In this document: piece after piece, positions 7,073 through 16,139 of the stretch
Layout of the letters: every line of letters begins with the position of its first letter
Numbering within the stretch: the first letter of the stretch is position 1
Assembly: GCA_910588985.1 (NCBI GenBank)
Contig: CAJURO010000022.1
Location: 1 to 29,403, forward strand
Reading direction: 5' to 3'
Source: an uncultured Eggerthellaceae bacterium
GTDB taxonomy: Bacteria > Actinomycetota > Coriobacteriia > Coriobacteriales > Eggerthellaceae
DNA length: 29,403 nt
Notes under the pieces: model-generated
Told to the model about the DNA's origin: nothing
Database searches by the model: none
Seen by the model: the letters and a program-made list of their open reading frames with translations, nothing else
Program-made: the position numbers and the translations under genes

Positions 7073-8200
7073 TCAGCGCGATGAATCAGCAATAGCGAGC
7101 AAGGCTTCATCAAGCAAGGACAAGGCTGCAAGAACGCTCTGCTCGCGCACGCACGAGCGGTCCCCAGCAAATGAAAAACGATGCGCATTGCAGCCAGTCG
7201 ATGAAGCGATACCAAGAAATACGGTGCCGATCGGCTTGCCAGGCTCTGCACCGGTAGGTCCAGCGATGCCCGTCGCAGATACAGCAAGGGTCGTGTTGAA
7301 GCTATCGCGAACACCTTGCGCCATTTGCTGAGCTGTTTCTGCATTGACGGCACCATTCGTTTCAAGAAGCGCTTCATCCACACCGAGAATGTCATGCTTG
7401 ATCTCGTTGACATAGCTCACAACGCCTCCTCGTACCACGCAAGAGCTGCCTGGTATCGCAGTGAGCGCCTCGCATATGCCACCACCGGTCAAGCTTTCTG
7501 CGCATGCGATGGTCACGCCAAGCGCCTGCGCTCTTTCGATGATGCCTTGAGCGAGGGAGAGGGCGTTCCTTTCCTCTGCGTGCTTCGATGCAGAGCCAAT
7601 GAAGAGGAATCGGGCCTTTGCAATATAGTCGAGCATCGAGATGATGGTAAGTACCAGGGCAATGAGCATGACGACCCATGCGAGGAGATAGAACGGGCTC
7701 CAGATGGTGTTCTGATCGGGGGAAAGGTAGAGGATGTCCTTCAGAAGGAAGAGGACGATCGCGATGATCTGCGTGACCGTTTTCGCCTTGCCATACCAGC
7801 TTGCAGCGATCACCTCCCCTTTTGTGGCTGCGATCATGCGAACGCCAGAGACGATGAATTCGCGCGAGATGATGATGAGCACAGGCCATGATGGGAGCAC
7901 CTGAAGCTCGATCAGCGCGAGAAGGGCTGCGCACACGAGTATCTTGTCAGCAAGCGGATCGACGAATTTGCCGAAATCAGTCACTTCGTTGCGCTTGCGT
8001 GCAAGATATCCGTCGATCCAATCAGAGCACGATATGACAATGAATACGACAGCTGCGATAACCGACTTCACATCATGCGTCACGAGGTCATCAATGCCAA
8101 GCCATGACGGCCAAGGGCTCAGGAGCGCTACAACGAATACGGGAACAAGGCAAATGCGGGTAAGCGTCACGATGTTCGCAGGGGTTTTGATCTGGTCCAT
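7073..8200 (-). CDS. pgsA: Fused PgsA-CinA: CDP-diacylglycerol-glycerol-3-phosphate phosphatidyltransferase plus nicotinamide-nucleotide amidase domain
   Basis: One uninterrupted 375-residue frame carries two enzymes. Residues 1 to about 200 are PgsA, a multi-span membrane enzyme making phosphatidylglycerophosphate. The CDP-alcohol phosphotransferase motif is intact: D60, D63-G64, A67-R68, G77, D81 and D85 in DWIDGYLARKRN and GKFVDPLAD. Residues 213-372 are a CinA C-terminal (PncC) domain, with CAESLTGG (233-240), VVSYVNEIKHDILGV and SATGIAGPTGAEPGKP; it deamidates nicotinamide mononucleotide. The N-terminal MoCF-like half of full-length CinA is missing. I chose the ATG at 8200 because AAGGGG lies at proper distance; another ATG at 8209 overlaps the rimO stop but has no spaced Shine-Dalgarno. 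The two genes are neighbours in Bacillus. Confidence 0.92.
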   Translation of the reverse strand: MDQIKTPANIVTLTRICLVPVFVVALLSPWPSWLGIDDLVTHDVKSVIAAVVFIVISCSDWIDGYLARKRNEVTDFGKFVDPLADKILVCAALLALIELQVLPSWPVLIIISREFIVSGVRMIAATKGEVIAASWYGKAKTVTQIIAIVLFLLKDILYLSPDQNTIWSPFYLLAWVVMLIALVLTIISMLDYIAKARFLFIGSASKHAEERNALSLAQGIIERAQALGVTIACAESLTGGGICEALTAIPGSSCVVRGGVVSYVNEIKHDILGVDEALLETNGAVNAETAQQMAQGVRDSFNTTLAVSATGIAGPTGAEPGKPIGTVFLGIASSTGCNAHRFSFAGDRSCVREQSVLAALSLLDEALLAIADSSR

Positions 8201-8201
8201 C

Positions 8202-9542
8202 CTAAGCATCCCCTTCTACGATGACGCTACCTTCCATGTCATAGAGCAGCGTATCCTCTATGAGCGTGAGAACAACATCACCTTTGGTGCCGTTGTCGAC
8301 GAATATCACCCCATCAACCTCAGGGGCTTGAGCTTGCGAGCGTCCGAAGAGCTGACCGTCCTCTTCCGACCCTTCGATGAGCACAGAGACCGTATGACCT
8401 ATGGTATCAGCTACATGAGCAGCGCTTACCGCATCAGCAACGGAACGGAGTTGGTTTGCGCGCCATATCTTCTCATCTTCATCTATCTGATCTGGAAGCT
8501 TTGCAGCTCGCGTACCCTCCTCCTGAGAAAAGGGGAAGATGCCGATGAGGTCGAAGAAGCCTTCGGAGATGAAGTCCTCGAGCTCCTGAAATTGCTCGGC
8601 GCTCTCTCCAGGGAAACCAACGATAAGGGTCGTACGCAAGGTGATATCAGGAATACGTTCTCTGATCCGCGTAACAAGGGCGGTGATGGAGGAGCGAGAT
8701 CCTCTCCGATTCATATCAGAAAGGATCTTCTCGTCGATATGCTGTATGGGGATGTCAAGATAGTTGCAGATGTTGTCATGTGAGGCGATCGCATCGATGA
8801 GGGCATCACTGACCCCCTCAGGTTCGATGTACATGATGCGGAACCAAGTTTCAGGGTAGAGCAGAGCTAAGCGCGAAACAAGGTCTGCAAGGGTGGCGGG
8901 CTCGTCAAAATCCTCTCCCCAGCGCCCTGTATCCTGCGCAATGAGAACGATCTCCCGTACACCAGAAGATACATTCCGATCAACATCAGCACAGATGTCA
9001 TCGAATGAGAAGCTATGGTAGGGGCCGCGAATGAAGGGAATGGTGCAATAGGAGCAAAAGCGATCACAGCCATCTGATATCTTCACGTAAGCGAAGACGT
9101 TCGTTTCGCATGATCGTTCCCCATCGCGCTCCAAGGATTCATCAGGGAGCATCTCAAGGCCAAGAGCGTCGCATACAACAGAAACGACCTTTCCCTCGTC
9201 TTTGCAGGGCAAGAAGGCTGCGACTTCAGGGATCTCATCCATCAGTTCTTCCCCATAACGGGCAGGCATGCAACCGCTTACGATCACAGGAACACTCGAG
9301 GAGCGTGTGGTGCTCTCATTCAAGATATCGAATATCTCATCGATGCTCTCTTCAGTTGCAGATGCGATGAATGAGCACGTGTTCACGATGGCGCAGTCAG
9401 CATCATCAAGCGTATCGGTGATGCTGAAGCCTGCGCACTCAAGCTGCGCAGTCATGCGATCGGTATCCCAGCTATTCTTTGCGCATCCGAGCGTTGAGAA
9501 AAAAACGCTGCCTCTCTTCGCGCGATGGTATGTGTCGGACAT
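8202..9542 (-). CDS. rimO: Ribosomal protein uS12 methylthiotransferase RimO
   Basis: RimO is a radical-SAM enzyme that methylthiolates a conserved aspartate of ribosomal protein S12. The 446-residue protein has the UPF0004 cysteines C20 (STLGCAKNSWDTD), C56 (NTCSFI) and C91 (SGCMPARY). The radical-SAM triad is C159/C163/C166 in GCDRFCSYC, followed by TIPFIRGPYHS, and a C-terminal TRAM domain. The LGCAKN start and the IRGPYHS stretch fit RimO better than MiaB. The frame is open to an ATG at 9626 inside yajQ, but the ATG at 9542, four bases after the yajQ stop, gives the family's normal N-terminus. It abuts pgsA-cinA. Confidence 0.95.
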   Translation of the reverse strand: MSDTYHRAKRGSVFFSTLGCAKNSWDTDRMTAQLECAGFSITDTLDDADCAIVNTCSFIASATEESIDEIFDILNESTTRSSSVPVIVSGCMPARYGEELMDEIPEVAAFLPCKDEGKVVSVVCDALGLEMLPDESLERDGERSCETNVFAYVKISDGCDRFCSYCTIPFIRGPYHSFSFDDICADVDRNVSSGVREIVLIAQDTGRWGEDFDEPATLADLVSRLALLYPETWFRIMYIEPEGVSDALIDAIASHDNICNYLDIPIQHIDEKILSDMNRRGSRSSITALVTRIRERIPDITLRTTLIVGFPGESAEQFQELEDFISEGFFDLIGIFPFSQEEGTRAAKLPDQIDEDEKIWRANQLRSVADAVSAAHVADTIGHTVSVLIEGSEEDGQLFGRSQAQAPEVDGVIFVDNGTKGDVVLTLIEDTLLYDMEGSVIVEGDA

Positions 9543-9546
9543 CAAA

Positions 9547-10044
9547 TTACCGATAGTTGACGAATTGGAGCGGAATGTCGTAATCCTGGGCTTTGAGATG
9601 GGCAATAACATCTTGGAGCGTATCACGCGATGCAGAGCTCACACGGATCTTGTCGCCCTCGATCTGAGTCTTGATCTTCAGCTTGAGCGTTTTGAGCTCC
9701 TTGTTGATCTTGGTGCACATATCCTTATCAAGACCGCTGACGACTTGAGCCTCTTTCTTGATGCGCCCACCTGAGACGCTCACAGGGTCAGACCAGCGAA
9801 GCGCCTTGAGGTCAACATTGCGCTTGATAAGCTTTGAAGTGATGATGTCGATGATCTGGCCTGCAACGAAATCGGATGGTGCGACAACAGTGACCTCGTG
9901 CTTTTGCTTGTCGAATTCGATCTCCGAATCGGTATCCTTGAGATCATAACGTTGTACGAGCTCTTTCTTTGCTTGCTGAATGGCGTTGTCGACTTCCTGC
10001 ATATCTACTTGTGAGACGATATCGAAGCTATTCTCTTTGGCCAT
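9547..10044 (-). CDS. yajQ: YajQ-family (UPF0234) nucleotide-binding protein
   Basis: This 165-residue protein has full YajQ length and family sequence: N-terminal FDIVSQVDMQEVDNAIQQAK, a QRYDLKDTDSEIEFD segment, and C-terminal DEIRVSS-type and ALKAQDYDIPLQFVNYR-type stretches (here GDKIRVSSASRDTLQDVI and HLKAQDYDIPLQFVNYR). Members have two ferredoxin-like domains and bind nucleotides or nucleic acids; a cyclic-di-GMP effector role was reported in Xanthomonas but cannot be assumed here. The ATG has AAAGGAC at good distance. It sits between rodZ and rimO and ends four bases before rimO, so rimO is probably co-transcribed. A weak -10-like TATACT lies upstream. Confidence 0.94.
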   Translation of the reverse strand: MAKENSFDIVSQVDMQEVDNAIQQAKKELVQRYDLKDTDSEIEFDKQKHEVTVVAPSDFVAGQIIDIITSKLIKRNVDLKALRWSDPVSVSGGRIKKEAQVVSGLDKDMCTKINKELKTLKLKIKTQIEGDKIRVSSASRDTLQDVIAHLKAQDYDIPLQFVNYR

Positions 10045-10179
10045 GATGCTGTCCTTTCAGGCCGCTTTCTGGTTGAGAGCGGTTCTTATCCGATCGAATG
10101 AGTATACACGAGAAGAAGGATACGCTTTTTCATCAACCTTCTGCTCGATGAATCAGGGGAGATGAGAACTTGTTATCTC

Positions 10180-11298
10180 CTAGCGCAGAGTCGTATTCGA
10201 CCCAGCTGCATTCGAAGTAGTGTTGGAAGAGGCGTTTCCTGAGGTGTTGGATGACTGAGCGCCTACACCGCGCAATTCTTCCACATGCTCAAGCTCCCAA
10301 TTCGTGAGGAATTGGGAGAAGTCAAGCGTATACGTGTAGTAGGAGGTATTCGGATCCTTCTGAAGCTGAACCGCTTGGCCTTCAACGGTGACTATCACAG
10401 GATCAGGATTCGCAGTAGAGAACGTGAGCGTTTTGGTGACATTATAGGACTTGCTTGTTGGTCCCGTAACGACTTCGGAGAGCGTTGTCTGCCCGTCCTC
10501 GATGATCTGTATCCAAGATTGCTTTCCTGATTCGACGCTGAACTCGAAGAGAGCGCTTGTCGGTTCCACGATAGTAGGTGTTTGGGCTGCTTCAGCATTG
10601 TTCGCATCAGAGGTATCGGTGAGACCTGAAATAGGGATAGAGGGGACATCCTCGACTGCCTGTCGCGAGCCATTGAAGAGCATGACAAGCACGACGATGA
10701 GGATGATCGCCCCGATCGCGATGTCAATGAGCAAAGGCAAATTGATGTTCCCTATGATGCCTCTCGATCCACCACGCATGGGTTGGGTAAAGCCATTGTT
10801 GGTTCGAACAACACCGATGTTCGAGGTAGACCGTACACCTCTTGGGCGCCTGCCGCCAAGATCTTGCGTGCGTGTTGAGCCTTCACGGCTGGGTCGTATA
10901 TCTCGAGAGCGCATGGGCTGGGAGCGATCAGTGGTTCGCGATCGAGCGGTGGAGCGAACTGGTTGGGAAGCTCGTGTTGAGCGTGCTACCGAACGAGATT
11001 GCGCGCGGCTTCCCGAAGCATCCCTTCCGCGTGCAGAATAGCCATATTCGAATGCATCAAGGTCATCAAGGTACATATTGACGATCTGGTGCTCGTTCAA
11101 TCCAACTTGACGCGCGAATGCACGGATCATGTTCTTCGTATACCCTGGTGCGGGCATGCGATCGAAATCAGAGTTCTCGATCGCCTTGAGAATATCAGGA
11201 CGGATGTGGAGCCTGCGCGCCATGGTGACCACATCGAAGCCTTCGCGTTCCCGGGCTTCTCTGAGCATCGCGCCGTATGATCTATCGTACGTCGTCAC
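10180..11298 (-). CDS. rodZ: RodZ-like cell-shape protein (HTH, transmembrane helix, DUF4115)
   Basis: RodZ links the MreB cytoskeleton to the elongation machinery in rods; the family is found more widely. The 372-residue protein has a helix-turn-helix domain of the HTH_25 type (about residues 7-72), with GAMLREAREREGFDVVTMA and PGYTKNMIRAFARQVGLN. A very basic Arg/Ser-rich cytoplasmic linker (87-180) and one transmembrane helix (187-208) follow. An extracytoplasmic DUF4115-like domain (about 245-335) ends in a Ser/Thr/Asn-rich tail (348-370). The start is GTG with AGAGGT 7 bases upstream; ftsK ends 14 bases before it. In Bacillus the homologue YmfM also precedes pgsA. No mreB is in the window, so binding to MreB is not assured. 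Confidence 0.88.
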   Translation of the reverse strand: MTTYDRSYGAMLREAREREGFDVVTMARRLHIRPDILKAIENSDFDRMPAPGYTKNMIRAFARQVGLNEHQIVNMYLDDLDAFEYGYSARGRDASGSRAQSRSVARSTRASQPVRSTARSRTTDRSQPMRSRDIRPSREGSTRTQDLGGRRPRGVRSTSNIGVVRTNNGFTQPMRGGSRGIIGNINLPLLIDIAIGAIILIVVLVMLFNGSRQAVEDVPSIPISGLTDTSDANNAEAAQTPTIVEPTSALFEFSVESGKQSWIQIIEDGQTTLSEVVTGPTSKSYNVTKTLTFSTANPDPVIVTVEGQAVQLQKDPNTSYYTYTLDFSQFLTNWELEHVEELRGVGAQSSNTSGNASSNTTSNAAGSNTTLR

Positions 11299-11312
11299 GT
11301 GATGACCTCTTA

Positions 11313-14150
11313 TCAGCTCGTTAGGTCATGGGCTTCGAAGGCTTTCAATGATTCAACTTCGAGCGCATCCATGAGGACTTCTCTGGGTCGTGAGCCGTTA
11401 GCTGGGCCGACGATCCCCTTTTCTTCTAATTGGTCCATTATACGACCTGCACGAGCATATCCGACTTTCAGTCTTCGTTGAATATTGGAGGTTGAGCCAA
11501 GTCCGCTTGATGTGACGATATCTGCGGCTTCCCAGATCAGCGGATCATCGTCGCCTGCGCCACTCCCTGAGGGGTCAGTGGCACCAAGGGTTATCGTATT
11601 AGTCTTGAGGATGGTGTTGTTGTACTCAGGCGCACCTTGCTTCTTGGCATATTCGACAACAGCGAATATCTCTTCCTCCGAGACGTAGCATGCTTGAATG
11701 CGCTGTGGTTTTGCGAGCTCAGGCTTTGAGAGGAGCATATCTCCCAATCCGATGAGATTCTCAGCCCCTGGCGTGTCAAGGACGACGCGCGAATCGATGC
11801 CAGATGCCACGTTGAAGGCAATGCGGTTCGTAATGTTGGCTTTGATAAGGCCCGTGACGACGTTCGTCGAGGGGCGTTGCGTCGCAACAATGAGATGAAT
11901 GCCGGCGGCTCTTGCAAGCTGCGCGATGCGAGAGATCGAGAACTCCACCTCTTTCCCAACGTTCATCATAAGGTCCGCCAGCTCGTCGATGATAATCACG
12001 ATATAGGGCAGATGCTCCAAGCTTTCCTCATCGACGTCGACGGGATGTGCAACACGCTCGTTGTATTGGGTGATATTGCGCACGCCAAGGCCGCTGAACA
12101 CCTTAAGGCGCCGCTCCATCTCGGCAACACCCCATGCGAGCGCGCTTGAGGCTTCCTTTGGCTCTGTGACAACAGGGATGTAGAGATGAGGGATCCCGTT
12201 GTAAGGCGTGAACTCAACTCGCTTGGGATCGATCATGATGAAGCGAACCTCATCAGGAGTCGCGCGCATGAGGATGGACATGATCATCGCATTGATGGAG
12301 ACCGACTTGCCCGATCCTGTTGTGCCTCCGATCAGAAGGTGAGGCATGCGCGCAAGGTCGGACACGATCGAATTTCCCTCTACATCCTTCCCGATGGCAA
12401 GCTCGAGTGGAGACCCGTCAGGGGCATCCTTGAGCACATCCGCCAAGAGCACCGTCTGCCTCGTGGCGTTGGGCACTTCGATGCCAACGTAGTTTGTCCC
12501 AGGGATAGGAGCGAAGATGCGCACGCCTGGGGCGGCAAGGGCAAGGGCGATGTCGTCATTGAGGGCAACGATGCGATTAACGCGAACACCACTTGGAAGC
12601 TCGACCTTGAAAAGCGTGACCGTCGGTCCTGCGACCCAGCCGACCACTGAAGCTGGGACGCCGAAGCTCTCAAGCGTTTCCTGAAGGGAGGAGGCAACCG
12701 CAGAAAGGGCCTTATCGTCCTGCTTCTTGGACTTCTTCGAAGTTTTCAGCAAAGAGAAGGGCGGCAGATGATAAACACCATCATCAGGTGGTTCGTGAGT
12801 GGCAGACGACTTCTTCGCCCGCGTTGACCTCTTTGGCCCAGCTGAAGCAGGTGGTTTCTCCTGAGGATCGTGCAAGATGGGCATCGAAAGATCGGCGGCC
12901 TCTGCCCTTCCCTGCTCTCCTAGGTCGAAGGCAAGGGCATCGTCATAGGATGTGTCGAGGGCGTCCAGATGGATCATGTGGGGACGAGAGATCGCGGGAA
13001 AGCTTTCATCCTCATCGCACTCATCATCGAAATGAGCACCATGGTCTTCGTCAGATGCATCATCCCAGGGAAGATCGTATGCATCCGAAGCGTTCGCATC
13101 CTCTACGGCCGCATCATCCCATTCCTCATCAAGGAAGGATTCGTCATCAGCTTCGTAATACCCTTCATCTTCGTCAGGGAGGGTCGCGAAAGAGGCGCTC
13201 TCTTCATGAGCTTGAAGGGTATGGGGAGTGATGAGGGGAACCGTAAGGTTGCTCTCATTTTCGAAATGCTCGTCATCGGGGACATCTTCGAACACGGGAG
13301 CAGTCCGATGCGTCGGTCCCGTATAGCGTCTGTTCGAGTGCTGCTCAAAAGCTGGCAACGCGCTCTGCTCGAACCCAGCATGCTCAAGCCTGTATCCGAG
13401 AGGCCTTGTTATGCCTATGTCTCCATTGTCTTCGGGCATGAGGTGCGAGGGCATCGGCTTGATGTTGCCATCGCTTCTGCGGCGAATGCGTATGTCGGAG
13501 TTCGAGAAGCTGCGAGAAGAGGCATGCTTCATCATGAAGCGCTCTTTCTTCTTCCGTGCAAGCTCGATGGTCTTCGAGATCGAGAATCCGATGATGATGA
13601 CGCCGATGATGATGACGCCTCCGAGGATGACGCCTGTAATCGGCTTGCCGACAAGCACAAGGCCAAGCCAAGCGATTCCCGATCCGATGTATCCCCCATA
13701 TGAGGTGAGATTCATGTCAGAGAACAAGAGGCTTGGATTATCCTGCCCCAGCGAGGTGATAGGCGCGAGAAGGGCGATAATGCCCAAGAGCGCTATGTAG
13801 ATGAGCGAAAGACCGATGGCGGCTCGAATGGGCACGCGTTCAGAAGAGAGCTTGACGAGGAACGTTATCCCGACGAGTGCGAGCACAAAGGGAAGCACAT
13901 AGCATCCGATGCCAAACGTGAAATGGATCCAAGAGGAGGACGAGCTGCTGATCAGGCCGTCGTCGTTCGGCATGATCGCAAGGAGGAAGAACACGACTGC
14001 AGCAACGATGAAGATGACCCCGAAGATATCACGCTTCGTACGGTCATCAAAAAGCGAATCTGATGTTTCCCGCATTTCCTCGGGGCTGCGCCTGCGCTGC
14101 GTGCCAACAGGGCGCTCATCTTTCTTCTTCTGTTGTGAACGAGCTGCCAC
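11313..14150 (-). CDS. ftsK: DNA translocase FtsK/SpoIIIE
   Basis: FtsK is a septum-located DNA pump that clears chromosome termini during division. The 945-residue protein has four to five N-terminal transmembrane helices (about 41-192), then a long linker that is strongly acidic at about 285-425. The motor domain carries Walker A GGTTGSGKS (608-616) and Walker B VIIIDELADL (718-727). The C-terminal gamma winged helix (about 868-935, DIVTSSGLGSTSNIQRRL) reads the DNA orientation sequences. Start is GTG with GGGG 8 bases upstream; the next gene upstream, rnj, ends 15 bases away. rodZ follows in the same direction. It appears complete. Confidence 0.97.
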   Translation of the reverse strand: MAARSQQKKKDERPVGTQRRRSPEEMRETSDSLFDDRTKRDIFGVIFIVAAVVFFLLAIMPNDDGLISSSSSSWIHFTFGIGCYVLPFVLALVGITFLVKLSSERVPIRAAIGLSLIYIALLGIIALLAPITSLGQDNPSLLFSDMNLTSYGGYIGSGIAWLGLVLVGKPITGVILGGVIIIGVIIIGFSISKTIELARKKKERFMMKHASSRSFSNSDIRIRRRSDGNIKPMPSHLMPEDNGDIGITRPLGYRLEHAGFEQSALPAFEQHSNRRYTGPTHRTAPVFEDVPDDEHFENESNLTVPLITPHTLQAHEESASFATLPDEDEGYYEADDESFLDEEWDDAAVEDANASDAYDLPWDDASDEDHGAHFDDECDEDESFPAISRPHMIHLDALDTSYDDALAFDLGEQGRAEAADLSMPILHDPQEKPPASAGPKRSTRAKKSSATHEPPDDGVYHLPPFSLLKTSKKSKKQDDKALSAVASSLQETLESFGVPASVVGWVAGPTVTLFKVELPSGVRVNRIVALNDDIALALAAPGVRIFAPIPGTNYVGIEVPNATRQTVLLADVLKDAPDGSPLELAIGKDVEGNSIVSDLARMPHLLIGGTTGSGKSVSINAMIMSILMRATPDEVRFIMIDPKRVEFTPYNGIPHLYIPVVTEPKEASSALAWGVAEMERRLKVFSGLGVRNITQYNERVAHPVDVDEESLEHLPYIVIIIDELADLMMNVGKEVEFSISRIAQLARAAGIHLIVATQRPSTNVVTGLIKANITNRIAFNVASGIDSRVVLDTPGAENLIGLGDMLLSKPELAKPQRIQACYVSEEEIFAVVEYAKKQGAPEYNNTILKTNTITLGATDPSGSGAGDDDPLIWEAADIVTSSGLGSTSNIQRRLKVGYARAGRIMDQLEEKGIVGPANGSRPREVLMDALEVESLKAFEAHDLTS

Positions 14151-14165
14151 TTCGAGTGCCCCGCT

Positions 14166-16088
14166 TTAGGCTTCCAGGAGATTGACCACGATCATGGGAC
14201 GCTGCTTCGTCTTCTCCCACAGCACCGATGAGATGGTATCGCGAACAGAGCGTCGCACGTCTCTGATGCTCGCACCATTCTTGCCAAGAGAGCGCTTGAG
14301 GGAAGAGGTGACCATGTCAGCGATCTCCTTCACAAGATATGCGTCATCACCACCCGTGATGCCATGCATCTCTAAGGCAGGTGAGCCGATGAGCTCATGT
14401 CGCTTCATATTGATGGCGGCAGCGATACTCACGAAACCCTGGCTCCCGAGCTCGTTCCTCTCGTTGAGGACATCTTGCGATGTGTCACCAACAGAGAGCC
14501 CGTCAACATACACGATGCCGCTTTGCACTCCTTCACCTGGTGCAACGTCGCCACCTTTCATGACAAGCGAATCACCATTCTCGAGGATGAAGATGTTCTC
14601 TTTGGGCACTCCTGTGGCTTCTGCAAGCTGTGCGTGTGCACGAAGATGCGTAGCCTCGCCATGGACGGGAAGGAAAGCCTTGGGCTTCACGATGCTCAGC
14701 ACGAGCTTCAATTCTTCAGCACCTGCGTGCCCTGAAACATGAACGCGTGCCTTTGATTTGTCATAGACCTCCGCTCCGATCTTTGCGAGCGAATTGATGA
14801 CGCGGGTGACAGCCTTCTCGTTCCCTGGAACGGGTGTTGCTGAGATGATGACCGTATCCCCCTCTTCGATATCGATCGTCTTGTGCTCGCCATTGGCAAT
14901 GCGCGCAAGCGCGGAGAGCGGCTCTCCTTGCGAACCGGTGCACATGATGACCACGTTCTCATGCGGCACATCCTTGAGCTCATAGGCATCGATGAGATCC
15001 GAGTCCGCAATATGAAGATAGCCGAGACGACGGGCGATATCGGTGTTCTGGATCATAGATCGTCCGGTGACCACGACCTTGCGACCGTTCTTCACAGCTG
15101 CATCGCAGATCTGCTGCATGCGATGGATATGGCTTGCGAACGAAGCGATGATGACACGCCCTTTAGCAGATGAGATGATCTGATCGAGGACCTTGCCAAC
15201 CTCTGCTTCCGATGGCGTGAAGTTGGGATTCTGCGCGTTTGTCGAATCACTCATCATAAGGTCGACGCCATTCTCCCCGAACTTGGCGAGTGCCGCGAAG
15301 TCAGTGGTGACACCATCGATCGGTGTTTGATCGAGCTTGAAGTCGCCCATGTGCAGGACGCTTCCCGCGGGAGTTTGGATGAAGAGGCCAAGCGCACCTG
15401 GAATGGAGTGATTGACGTTGAAGAAGGTGACCTTGAAGCAGCCAAGGTCGATCACATCACCCGCTTTGACCTCGATCAGCTTCGCATTCTTGATCTTATG
15501 CTCAGCGAACTTGCCCTCGATAAGACCGAGCGTGAGCTTGCTTGCATAGATAGGTATGCTGCGGTCAAGATCCTTCATGAGGTAAGGAAGGGATCCCGTA
15601 TGATCCTCGTGCCCATGGGTGATGATGATCCCGCGAAGCTTGTCAACATTCTCAAGCACGTAGGTATAGTCCGGGAGGATAAGGTCGATGCCGGGATGGT
15701 CATCATCGGGGAACATAAGCCCAGCATCATCGAGGATCATGTCGCGTCCACATTCGAACGCTGTCATGTTCTTCCCGATCGCGTCAAGACCGCCAAGCGG
15801 GATGATCTCAAGGCTTGCATGTGGGTCTTTTACCGTATTGTTCTTGCGACGATGACGCTCTGTGGTCCTTTGACCCTTTGCGCGCTGCGTATCCTCCCCT
15901 TCTCGCGTGAGATGAGGGCGCTTGCGCTCAAGGTTGACATGCTTATAAGAGCTTGTCGGCTTCTTCTTTTGGTTCGACCTGCGTTGATTACGTGTGTTTT
16001 GCGTACGGGGAGAGCTTGATGATGTGCTCTCCTGGTTCTTCTGTCCTGTTTTGCTCTTCTTGTTTTGTTCGTTGTTCGTTTCTGGCAT
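14166..16088 (-). CDS. rnj: Ribonuclease J
   Basis: This metallo-beta-lactamase/beta-CASP ribonuclease has 5'-exonuclease and endonuclease activity in mRNA decay and rRNA maturation. The 640-residue protein has the zinc motif HGHEDHTG (158-165), FNVNHSIPGALGLFIQTPAG, MSDSTNA, and the C-terminal beta-CASP/KMK features VHVSGHAGAEELK and FLPVHGEATHLRAHAQLA. Residues 1-90 are an extra, highly basic and polar extension that should be disordered. The usual core begins near SLEIIPLGGLDAIGKNM. Such basic tails are common in actinobacterial RNase J and may bind RNA. Start ATG has GAGGAA about 8 bases upstream. It lies between dapA and ftsK, as in Bacillus. Confidence 0.97.
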   Translation of the reverse strand: MPETNNEQNKKSKTGQKNQESTSSSSPRTQNTRNQRRSNQKKKPTSSYKHVNLERKRPHLTREGEDTQRAKGQRTTERHRRKNNTVKDPHASLEIIPLGGLDAIGKNMTAFECGRDMILDDAGLMFPDDDHPGIDLILPDYTYVLENVDKLRGIIITHGHEDHTGSLPYLMKDLDRSIPIYASKLTLGLIEGKFAEHKIKNAKLIEVKAGDVIDLGCFKVTFFNVNHSIPGALGLFIQTPAGSVLHMGDFKLDQTPIDGVTTDFAALAKFGENGVDLMMSDSTNAQNPNFTPSEAEVGKVLDQIISSAKGRVIIASFASHIHRMQQICDAAVKNGRKVVVTGRSMIQNTDIARRLGYLHIADSDLIDAYELKDVPHENVVIMCTGSQGEPLSALARIANGEHKTIDIEEGDTVIISATPVPGNEKAVTRVINSLAKIGAEVYDKSKARVHVSGHAGAEELKLVLSIVKPKAFLPVHGEATHLRAHAQLAEATGVPKENIFILENGDSLVMKGGDVAPGEGVQSGIVYVDGLSVGDTSQDVLNERNELGSQGFVSIAAAINMKRHELIGSPALEMHGITGGDDAYLVKEIADMVTSSLKRSLGKNGASIRDVRRSVRDTISSVLWEKTKQRPMIVVNLLEA

Positions 16089-16139
16089 AGATAGTATTCC
16101 TCAACATAGTATGTGGTTGTCTGGTGCGGTGGTTCGTTG

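Noticed and set aside
10101..10130. Possible yajQ promoter (TATACT)
   Set aside because: The -10 is fair but the -35 at 17-18 bases (AAAAGC/AAAAAG) is poor; not enough to list as a feature.
10158..10180. 6-bp inverted repeat (GGAGAT/ATCTCC) at the rodZ stop
   Set aside because: The loop is 11 bases and no U-run follows; too weak to call a terminator.
12969..13703. 244-codon plus-strand open frame opposite ftsK
   Set aside because: It mirrors the acidic linker and membrane part of ftsK; low-complexity composition explains the lack of stops.
15327..16019. 230-codon plus-strand open frame opposite rnj
   Set aside because: It is antisense to the conserved beta-lactamase domain and N-terminal extension of RNase J; no independent support.
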